The notes beneath the pieces were generated by a model, which had not been told where the DNA came from, did no database searches, and saw only the letters and a list, made by a program, of their open reading frames with translations. The translations under genes were made by a program, and so were the position numbers. Below are positions 51,787-64,000 of a stretch of DNA of 64,000 nucleotides, piece after piece. This DNA is from Paramecium sonneborni (taxonomy: Eukaryota; Ciliophora; Oligohymenophorea; Peniculida; Parameciidae). Within the stretch, counting starts at the first letter, position 1. Each line of letters starts with the position of its first letter. The DNA lies in the NCBI GenBank assembly GCA_905182985.1, contig CAJJDN010000056.1, positions 401,772 through 465,771 on the forward strand. Direction: 5' to 3'.

Positions 51787-52864
51787 ATGCTTAAGGGCTA
51801 ACATTAACTTCCTGATTTTATGGCTGTCATAATTGTTTATGGAATTATTATTAGTGAATATTATGCTTTCATGTTTATCTTTCTACCTGCATTTTTTAAT
51901 AAAGTATTCGTTTTTTCATAAATATTAGCATAATGTTGTTGCTTATTTCATTGGAATAGAATTCACTATTATATTTATCTTCTTGAATTTTGCTTACATT
52001 ATGATCTAATATACTAAACCTGGGTATCCTCCAAAAGATTTAGTATATACAATTTCATAAAAATAGGCTAAACATTATCATGAAAGAACTTTAGAAGACA
52101 TCAAATAAAGAACAAAAAAAATGACTGAAAAGATTAATAAATATAGATAGAGAAAAATGCAAAACCATTTTTAATTATAAGATTAGAATGATGATGAAAT
52201 TGTAATAAAATTATTTTATAATATGGTTCTAGCGATATTATTTAAGCATTATAATTAGTTTCATACTGTTTCAAATGTGATAATATAAAATTACCAAGAA
52301 CTCATCATTGTAAAGAATGCAATAAATGTATTTTAAGAATGGTAAATCATTATAATCATAATTATTTCAATTAGGATCATCATTGTCCTTGGGTCAATAA
52401 TTGTGTAGGTTTAAAAAATCACAGATATTTTTGTTAATTTAATTTCTATGCTATTCTCTGCATGATTTAATGTACTTTATTTATATCCTATGATTTATTT
52501 GGAAATGAGAAATTTGTATTATAAGTAAATTTTACATTATTATTATAGGAACTCTCAAAAAATCAATAATTTATATTAACCATTTGTGATATTACTTGTT
52601 TTGCTTTGGTTGTTGCGATGGGATTTCTTTTAGGATTTCATCTTTATCATATTGCATATAATATTACAACTGTCGAATACCATATTAATGAAATTAAAGC
52701 TAATGTATATAACAATTGTATATTACTTTAAGAACCCTTTCTAAAAACCAAGAATTATTGATAATTTTAAAGAAGTCTTAGGTCCTAATCTCAAATATTG
52801 GTTCCTTCCTATTAGAAATGTAGAAAAGAATTCCTTTCCAAGAACGGACCTTTTTGAAGTTTGA
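51787..52864 (+). CDS. DHHC-type protein S-acyltransferase
   Basis: Integral membrane palmitoyltransferase. N-terminal helices (MAVIIVYGIIISEYYAF and VVAYFIGIEFTIIFIFLNF) flank a cytosolic loop with PGYPPKDL. The cysteine-rich domain is intact: CFKCDNIKLPRTHHCKECN, KCILRM, then DHHCPWVNNCVGLKNHRYF, with the catalytic DHHC. Two more membrane helices, the TTVEYH (TTxE) motif and a PaCCT-like NPFQKPRIIDNFKEVLG follow. Introns of 25, 33 and 28 nt are clear. One more frame change near 52190-52265, just before the cysteine-rich domain, could not be resolved to a standard GT-AG intron. About 330 residues. Confidence 0.9.
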
Positions 52865-53127
52865 TCAATATAGAAATATTTACATTATCAATTTATATTT
52901 CATTAATAATTATATAAATTCACAGACAAATGATACAAAATTATTGCCAGATTCATAAATTATTTATCTTTCTGATTTATTAATGAAAATCTAATATTTC
53001 AAATAGATTTATTTAACATATTAAATATTTTTTTAATGTATTATTAATTTATTTTTACAATTAAATGTAATAAATCTAATCTCATTTTCTTATTCATTTA
53101 TAAGAAGATGAAGAAATACCTCTAACT

Positions 53128-56563
<3,436 letters not shown>

Positions 56564-56709
56564 ATATTTGATATAATATAAATACAAGGTTTTAATTTGA
56601 AATTTAAAATAAAAATAATTTTTCTGAAGTAAAATAGAAAAATTTTGGAATTTTTTAGAAAGTTCCTAAATTTTTTTTAAATATATTGCTATTAATAAAA
56701 TGATTAAAT

Positions 56710-59395
56710 TCAATTTCTTTTCTTTTTGTTTTGATTAACAATTTTGACAAGAAACAGACCTAGAGTTCCTGTAGCTATTCCTGCACTTCCAAGATAACAA
56801 ATAATCATAATAGTTTGCATCATCAATCTTCTTGTTCTAGTAGAAATGTATGATTAAAATGCTAATGCAACCTAAATATATTTATATATAATACTGCTGA
56901 TATAATAAATGCCTTAATTAAAGCATTATTGTTGATAGCTAAAATTTGTTTGCTTCTTTTTTCGAAATGAACTAAATTATTAATTAGATTAGTGATTTTT
57001 AAAATCATCTCTAGAGGTCCTAATTTAATGATAATAGAAAATGAATACTTTTATGACTTCCTGGTACAGTGTCTTTAACTTGATTATAGAAATTATCAAG
57101 GTTATCCCATTTAATTTATTCTTAATTAGTTTATGGTTTAAGCACAAGTTCAATATTTTTGAATCCAACATTTTCCTAAAAGGGAGGTAATGGTTTCATT
57201 TCTTCAACAATGGAAATGTTTTATTAATTTGAGAAATCTATGTCAGATTATGATGACATAATAGAAACTCTGTCATCTTCATATGTTTTGACAATAGTCC
57301 ATGGCATTTTAAAGGTTGAAACAATTTTATCTTCTTTAAAAACTCTTTTAGATTTGGTTCTATTATATTATTTTCTATCATATCTGTTTTTTTTTTGTTT
57401 AATTTTTGAGGGAGTATGAGGAGTTAAAGGAACTTCACTATCATTAATTTATTGTTAGGTAGTATCAACAGTAGTTTAAAGTAACATTGGTAGTGTATTG
57501 ATTATTCCTTTTTTGGTGATGATTTATCTGTCTTCATAAGGGAGTCCATCAAGAGCTTGTTCAGCCTATAAATTAAATAGAGATATAAGGTTTACATTTT
57601 CAGGATCTATATTAGCAACAAATGGTTTAAGGAAGGCTCTAATATATAATGAAAATTTAGGCATAAACCAAATGTCACAAAGAAGATCAAAAATGGATCT
57701 CTTCATCAATGCATCTTTTAAACCTTATGGAAACATATCCATGATTCCCTCTTTTAAGTGTTTGTAAAAATAAATCTCAAAGAACTTTTTACCTGTTAAA
57801 TAACTAATTATCAAACAAGCACATGCCTAATAAAAATAATGAATACAAATGGTGGTAATTGCGATAAAAGTAGTAGAGCAAATGAATAGAAAGAGATCTT
57901 AAACAATAATTTAGGATTATCTTTGATTTGGATGTATGTATTATAGGGATTTCTAAATTTTTCAATAATCATAATAATATTCAAATTCCAAGCAACTAAT
58001 GATCTATTTTTTCATATTGTTTATGAAACTGAACCAAGAACTTTTCCAAATAATATCCATCAACAACTCCAGCAGTTTCTCTATCGAATGCATACCCCAT
58101 TAGACAGCACCAATGTCAATAGTTTTGGATTAGATGCTAAAATTATATTATTGTTTTGAACCTTACAATGTTCTAATAGTTGAGTCACAAGGGAAATCAT
58201 TTTTAACAATAAAATCTTAGATTGGTACATTAGTTTATTAGGCAATTACTCGCAGGATTGCTGACGAATACACTATCTGTTGCATATCTTTAATAGTGAT
58301 AGACTTTAATTATTATATCCTCATTCCTCTTTACTCTATGATTTTATTGATATTTATCTGAATAATTTGAATGAATTGAATGAGCCATATCAGAAGATCT
58401 TTTCAATTGTTTTATAAAAACTATCAATTGAAGTCTATGTAGAATTATATAAAATATCTTAAATTCTTTTTATGTTATGAGATAAAAATGAAGAATTAGC
58501 CCCTTAAGCACTCTATGAACCAATTTCTTAAAATCAAAGAGATAAATCATATTAATAAAATTTTGGTCTTCGGTCAAGCTTTCTCAATTTGTAATTGATA
58601 ACAGCACAAAAAAACTTGAAAATAAATTATCAATTCTAGACGAAGAAATTAATTCTACATTCATACCAAAATATGAAGGTGGTTAGCAATCCGAAAAATA
58701 TAAGCTAACATCCATAATATCAAATGTTGGAATACTTGTCTATTCAGTGATCAAATTAAGTAAAAATAAATAATTTTTGTTTTCAAAACTTGTTTACCTT
58801 CTGTATTAGGTTTTTAAATGCCAATCAATGTTCAATATGCTTCTTAAACAAAAACTAGTCTTAAATTTGATTCATCTAAGTATAAAATAAATGTTTTCTA
58901 TTTAGTACAAAGCTATTTCTATCAGTTGTTAGATAAATGGCTAAATTATGTATTTTTCATAAAGGTTTTTCAGTAATGGAATAATTAACTCTTCAACATT
59001 ATCTTTTTTAAAAACAATTTGACTTTCCGATGTTAATTCTCTATCAAACTATATATGCCATAAACCACTAGAAACACGTGTCTATAAAAATCCATTAGAA
59101 TCTAATTTAGAGACAGGTGCTAATCTTAACATGGATTATCCGTGTTAGCACCAATGATTTTAAATCATATATTATTTGGATCAAACTAATAAGCAACAGT
59201 AAAGGCAACAATTGTAGTAACATTTCTTGTGAAGAAATATTTTACACCCTTTTTTAATTTACAATCTTGTGTCTAATTCAATTCAGTGAATCCTGATTTG
59301 ATTAATCGTTCTTTTTTTTTGGAGAGGGATGTCACATGAGATGGACTAACTGCTTTAGCAAAAATATGAAAAAATTCATTTACTAAAGATGTTGT
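56710..59395 (-). CDS. Large uncharacterised membrane protein, intron-rich
   Basis: Not assigned. Reading with short introns gives protein-like blocks in order: FAKAVSPSHVTSLSKKKERL, SKLDSNGFLQTRVSSGLWHI, FDRELTSESQIVFKKDN, TAGVVDGYYLEKFLVQFHK, a central GIMDMFPQGLKDALMKRSIF followed by MPKFSLYIRAFLKPF, an acidic serine/threonine-proline segment (SEVPLTPHTPSKIKQKK), and a C-terminal KRPLEMILKITNLINNLV leading to the membrane segment MMQTIMIICYLGSAGIATGT and a basic end. The last 800 nt were resolved exactly (introns of 29 and 23 nt); the 5' third was not, so the start is approximate. Probably a tail-anchored or multi-pass organelle protein. Confidence 0.55.
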
Positions 59396-59492
59396 TTAAT
59401 ATATTGAAAATTATTTTATAAAAAATATTTATTTATTTATGATAATTAAAATCTATTTTTTGTAATTTTAATAAAGTATCAATAAATATGGA

Positions 59493-59952
59493 TCAATCTA
59501 AAATCTTAAATTGTGTCTTTCCCAAAGGAATCTTACATTAGGGACATGAATGTAGAACATCTTTACAATCATCAATGATACATGGTAAACATGAGACACA
59601 TACCAAACCAAATGAACAAAGCAAAAGAATACATGAAGCAAGATAAGTTTAAGTTCCTGGTTTTCTTATTATAACAGTGTCAACCTAAAATGTTTAATTT
59701 TAATACTTTTTATTTGCACTGGGGACATTGAACTCGTACTGATTTAACATGTCCATCCCCACTTACTTAAGTAGATGAAACCAATTTTATTTACTCAAAT
59801 GTTAATGGTTTTGGTTTAATAGTCGAAGATTCTATGACTTGGTCTGGAATCATAATTTTATTTTATTTTTTATCTTCCGGTGATTATATGTTATATTGAT
59901 CTGCATGGTTTTAAATGTGAATAAATATTTCATCTCCATCACTTTATTGCAT
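59493..59952 (-). CDS. LITAF-domain (SIMPLE-like) membrane-associated zinc protein
   Basis: 145 residues, one 22-nt intron. After a hydrophilic N-terminus comes the LITAF fold: VRVQCPQCKQKVDTV (first CxxC), a hydrophobic membrane-inserting stretch (YLASCILLLCSFGLVCVSC), and CKDVLHSCPQCKIPLGK (HxCxxC). Family members attach to late endosomes and lysosomes through this zinc-stabilised hairpin. The start at 59952 (MQQSDGDEIF) is preferred. An in-frame ATG at 60015 overlaps the end of the upstream gene (stop 60008-60010) and would add a less likely N-terminus. Confidence 0.88.
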
Positions 59953-60007
59953 CTGAATTCTATGTGAAGTTTGTTAACTAAATTTATAAATATAATTTAT
60001 AAAAATA

Positions 60008-60769
60008 TCAATCATTTTCGTATTCCAATTATTATTTTGCAAACTCATGAGCAATCATATCAGCTTCATTAAAAAGATCTTAATTTTCTTTAAACATAAG
60101 TTCAATTCTCTCATTAGCTACATTCCAATCTGCATTTAATAGATTTAGTTTTAATTCCTTAGGAACTCTTTGATATTATAATTATAAAAATACCTTAATT
60201 AGTCTTCCAATTGTGAGATTCTATTTTCTAACCTTTTATTTTAAACCATCTATTTTACTTATTATTCAATTTCATCATTTTATTATTTCATCAATCCCAT
60301 CTTCTCTTTTTCTTAATCCAAACTTCGTAATAGATTCTCTGTGTTTGAATCTAATCTAGCCAACTCTTCACTTAAAGCCTCCATAACAAACTTAATCTTT
60401 CAATTTACTTACTTATTTTGTCTTCTCTTCTTCTAAAACATAGGTAGGCATTTCTTATTTATCATTAACAATTTCTTTATTAGTAATTGGAGGATCTTTA
60501 GATTTCTTTGGAATTAGTTTTTCATATTCTTATTCAGTTCTAATCAACAATTATTCTTACATATCTACTTAATCTACAGATCCTTCATATTTCTTCTTTT
60601 CCATATTCAATTCTTTTGGTACAATCAATCTAGGTGCTGGTTGCATAGTAAATAAAGCTTTATCTAAATTCAAACTAAAATCTTATGTAGGTTTATTTTA
60701 TATTAATGTTTAACTTCCTTTTAATATTTTTGGTCTGCCTCTTAAAAGCTGATCAATATTGTTGTTCAT
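60008..60769 (-). CDS. Uncharacterised coiled-coil protein, 237 residues
   Basis: Two introns (22 and 26 nt) leave 714 nt to TGA. N-terminal part basic then proline-containing (LFTMQPAPRLIVPKELNME), followed by a long coiled coil (FVMEALSEELARLDSNTEN, EKMGLMKQQNDEIEQQ, NRISQLEDQL). It ends in a conserved-looking helix NADWNVANERIELMFKENQ. No family is recognised. It lies between the LITAF and lipase genes, all on the minus strand, with spacers of about 55 and 25 nt. Confidence 0.75.
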
Positions 60770-60794
60770 ATAATTAATTATATTATTGTATAAA

Positions 60795-62312
60795 TCATTT
60801 TTCTGGAAGAGCATTCCATCTTAACAATTTCTTACTTTAAACATCAAAATTCTTTTCTATTTCACTTAGAATTTTAGATTTTAATTGTTCATTGCCATCT
60901 TAATTCACCTTATCATGTTTAATTTTATGATATTATTTTGATTCCTCTAAAAAGATTTTAGTCAGTAATAAAATCATTCCAAATCTTAAATGGACTTCAT
61001 GAACATTTTTAGATATACTATAAAGACCACTTTCTCCATTCCAAATAATAGGGATATCAGAAAAATCTGCATGTTATTAATCTTTTATATAAATATTTGC
61101 ACAATGATCAGAAATCGGACCCTTTAATACAATTAATATATACATCAATCAATTAAAATGCCTTTTCTAATCTTTCATCATTCTCCATAAATGAATATAA
61201 TCTTCTATAAAAATCATCAGCATTAATACTCATTAATGGAATATGTAATTTAATCTTTTCTTCAAAATCAAAAATGTATAAGCACTAAAAACCTATAAAC
61301 AATTATATGAATACAGGATCATATAGAATGCAAGCTCCTGTTATTCTCTACTCAGTTTGAGCTATGGCATATGCAGTTGATCCTCCAAATGAATGACCAA
61401 TAATTGAAATCTAATCAAAATCTGGTTGTATCTTTTTCTCAGGATGTTAGAATAGATTTGAAAATTATTTATCATCATAAATTATATCTAAAACTTGTTT
61501 TATTGTATTGATTCTAATTTTACAATTCTTTATTACCTATCTTATAATTGTAATTTTCTATATTCTCTATTTTCCTCATTAGTTTGGTAAATATTGCGAA
61601 TATTCTCTATATGTTCTGGAACAAATACTATATGACCTTATTATGCCAAATATCTTGCCACTACTGAATAACCATCACAATGAGATGCTAATCCATGACT
61701 CAATACAATGACCGAAAATTTAGCAAGATCAACAGTAGTCTCTGCAAAATTTATATCAATTTATGCATTCTCATATACATTTATCATAAACTTATAAAAT
61801 TGTGAAACTACTATCTTAAAAAATAGATAGGGAATTCTTCTCTTTCTTCGCACATCCTTTTTTGCAGTATCATCCATTTTTTTTGCATAATCCTTTACTT
61901 TTAACCATTTGAATCCTTTTTTACGCTTTTTACAATCTTCTTAACATGCTGGATAATATATTGCCATTTCTGGTATATGTTTATACTGATTAAGTAAGCC
62001 TCCCTTTAAATATAAATGACCTACAGGACTTCCTCCATCTGGCAAGTAATAATTGTTTAACTTGTGTGTCAAATATAAATATAGAATTAAAGCTATTAGA
62101 CTTAGTATCTTAAATCTACACACATCTAATAGTAAACTTAAAGCATAAAAGAAAATATTCAATCTAAATCCCTCATATTTGGATTTTAAGAGTAATACAA
62201 TCATTTATGATGTGTAAGAAAGACTTTCATATTCTTCATAAAAAATTGAAAGAATAAGCAGAATTCCTAATAACCACGAAAATGGATAATATCTCTTTTT
62301 TAGATTTAACAT
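60795..62312 (-). CDS. PAF-acetylhydrolase-like alpha/beta hydrolase with N-terminal membrane segments
   Basis: Predicted lipase-class enzyme. The N-terminus MLNLKKRYYPFSWLLGILLI has two or three hydrophobic helices, as in membrane-bound relatives. The hydrolase core shows the PAF-AH/PLA2G7 pattern: GGSPVGHLYLKGG, VIVLSHGLASHCDGYS (oxyanion region), LAQQGHIVFVPEHIE (family EHRD), and the nucleophile GHSFGGSTAYAIAQT with Ser. Downstream are DADDFY-like and a histidine-containing GPISDHCANIY. A frame slip is needed at about 61820 in an A/T run (REEFPIYFL to KIVVSQFYKF), plus short introns. Substrate unknown; short-chain or oxidised phospholipids are typical of the family. Confidence 0.75.
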
Positions 62313-62349
62313 TAACGATAAATAAATAAATTAAAAATTTGAATTCATC

Positions 62350-63035
62350 ATGAATCAAAGTCATTCCCCTGTTCTACGTCCACTTTCAAATATATCCAAT
62401 AGAAAACTTACATCAACTAATCTCTAAACTAAGCAACATCAAAATTTCTCTAAATCTTTTACTTCTAATTCAGTCATATTTCCCTAATAATTTGAGTATG
62501 CCAAATCAACAATTTAAGAAATCAAAACTATTTAAAACAATATTATTTCTCCAAAAAGCAGCATTACTTCATATAATTCTTCTAGCAGTCTTAGTTCAAC
62601 TATTGATGATATTAGCAATAAAAAAGCATTTATGAAGAGATTAAATAATGAATAAAAAACCAAATTTTTACTCTTTAAAATACTTGTCATTTTAACTATA
62701 ATTGCTGTTGCCCTTTTGCTCTACTAAATGTAAGCAAATCTTTTTCAATCTTCCAACACAAAATAATTCAAAGGGGAGCTTCTATAGATTAAGCAAAAAA
62801 TGATAGCTGATAGCATTTCCAATTCTATTATTTAAACTGTTGTATTTAAATAAAAAAAACTCAATTTAAATAAGGAAAAGAATGATATAAAAGCATTTTA
62901 TTAAGATGAATACTCCCCTAATTTATGGAAAATGGTTTTTAAATTATTTATTTATATTAGGTTTTAGAAAATGTAAATAGAGACATAAGGATAAGAGTTG
63001 AAAAATAGGATAATGAAGAGTTCTGGACTATTTGA
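62350..63035 (+). CDS. Uncharacterised single-pass membrane protein, 219 residues
   Basis: One 26-nt intron near the 3' end leaves 660 nt to TGA. A serine/threonine-rich N-terminal half (SSITSYNSSSSLSSTIDD) is followed by one strong membrane helix (FLLFKILVILTIIAVALLLY) and a charged C-terminal domain (FQSSNTKQFKGELLQIKQK, NEEFWTI). There is no signal peptide, so a type II orientation with the long N-terminus cytosolic is likely. Not recognised. Confidence 0.7.
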
Positions 63036-63133
63036 TTAATTAACTTTCATAAGATTTATAAATATATATCTAAATACAACAGTTTTTAATTAAAGTATTG
63101 AATTATATTATTTGAAAAATAAAAATACAAATA

Positions 63134-64000
63134 ATGTTATCAGAACTTGAAATACAAGCAGTTATTGGATTTACAGGTATATTGATAATATTAATGTTTA
63201 GGTAGAATTACTTAAGGGTTGATTTTGCATCCAGACAATGAGGTATTATTTATGTAATGATTAAAAGCATATAATTTATCCATTGGGTTCAACTATTGTT
63301 GTTAGACATATAATCAGCAGAGCTTAAACATTTTTAAGGTAAGAATTCAACATAAATTTTGTTTAGAGGGCATGATAACTAGATTTCTGTGATAACAGTT
63401 TCTCGTTCAGGTGATTATGTTGCTTCTGGATAAAGGACTTATATGGGATTTTAAGCTGATATAATAATTTGGGATTTCAAGGAAAGAAGCATGATTCATA
63501 GATTGAAATTACATAAAGTGTTGATTCAATCGCTCAGTTTTTCCTACAATGAATTATACTTAGCCTCATTAGGAGGAATTGATGATAAAAATATGTTGAT
63601 AGTTTGGGACATTAAAGCAGGAAAAGCTTTATATGGAACTCCTAATAGGGATCCTGTCAATTAAGTCTAGTTTTATAACTAATCAGATGAAAAAATGATA
63701 GCAGTTTTAAATACTGGAGTTTAAATTTTAACAATAGATAAATTAAATAAAAAGGTATCAGTATAAGTGCATTATCAAGATTTAATCAGTGGATGTGAAT
63801 TTTGGCAATGTAAAACGTACATTCACTTGTGTTGCAATTGATAAAAATGATAAATACTGCTATTGTGGTACTAAAACAGGTGATGTGTTTGAAATTTAAA
63901 TGGATATGGCAATATACAAAAGATTAGCACCAGTTAAGAAATTATTCAGTCAAGGAGTAAATTGTTTAGGTTTATTACCAAATGGCGACATAATAGTTGG
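63134..64000 (+). CDS. CFAP52: CFAP52 (WDR16) ciliary WD40 protein, C-terminus beyond window
   Basis: Microtubule inner protein of motile cilia made of WD40 propellers. Only about the first 255 residues are present. Start MLSELEIQAVIGFTGRITQG matches the family N-terminus, followed by IYPLGSTIVVRH, RGHDNQISVITVSRSGDYVA, SGQRTYMGFQADIIIWDF, SLGGIDDKNMLIVWDI and CYCGTKTGDVFEIQMDM. The unusual TxMGFxADIIIWD signature distinguishes it from other WD40 proteins. Four introns of about 25 nt (in codons for FTG/RIT, DNE/HII, FLR/GH and NKK/IQS) are needed. Confidence 0.92.

Overview
The window is macronuclear-type DNA of a ciliate, most probably a Paramecium species. TAA and TAG run in frame through every recognisable gene as glutamine and nearly all genes end at TGA. 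Introns are tiny (about 16-38 nt, mostly 22-29) and start GT, usually GTA, and end TAG or AAG. Genes are short, packed on both strands and separated by extremely AT-rich spacers. Most gene models below were built by reading through TAA/TAG and removing such introns; for most of them the exon total is a multiple of three and ends at TGA.

Layout. 0-10 kb: the 5' part of an ER Hsp70 (BiP, minus); a RING-CH membrane E3 ligase; a strictosidine-synthase-like propeller; four short uncharacterised genes; and a SET-domain protein of ATXR3/SDG2 type (minus). 11-17.3 kb: a small cyclin/TFIIB-like protein, a doublecortin-Ras GTPase fusion, an uncharacterised acidic protein, a coiled-coil plus small-Tim-like stretch broken by in-frame TGAs, and an SLC44/CTL choline-transporter-like protein (minus). 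17.5-26 kb: a small membrane protein (minus), a decayed RNA polymerase III second subunit, a few unknown genes including a type I membrane protein, and a kinesin-13 with a SAP motif (minus). 26.5-33.1 kb: an intronless membrane protein and a convergent 901-residue intronless GTPase. 33.2-40.6 kb: a gene-poor AT desert with remnants, including a casein-kinase-1-like gene. 40.6-50 kb: succinyl-CoA synthetase beta, histone H2A (minus), an unknown broken gene, a copine, and two large uncharacterised reading frames. 50-64 kb: a protein kinase (minus), a DHHC palmitoyltransferase, a chitin-synthase-like membrane protein ending in a glutamine tract made of 215 consecutive TAA codons, a large membrane protein (minus), a LITAF-domain protein (minus), a coiled-coil protein (minus), a PAF-acetylhydrolase-like lipase (minus), a single-pass membrane protein, and the 5' part of the ciliary WD40 protein CFAP52.

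Three single N positions (27988, 30595, 38135) each sit between two apparently identical direct copies of about 1.0-1.2 kb. In two of them removing one copy restores an open coding frame, so these are best read as unmerged contig overlaps, not biology. Several other frame breaks fall in T or A runs and may be base-calling errors.

The genes are mostly unrelated housekeeping, ciliary, trafficking and signalling functions, as expected for a ciliate chromosome; I see no operon-like system, mobile element, CRISPR array or phage. The strongest candidates for something undescribed are the doublecortin-Ras fusion and the giant TAA-encoded polyglutamine tail.
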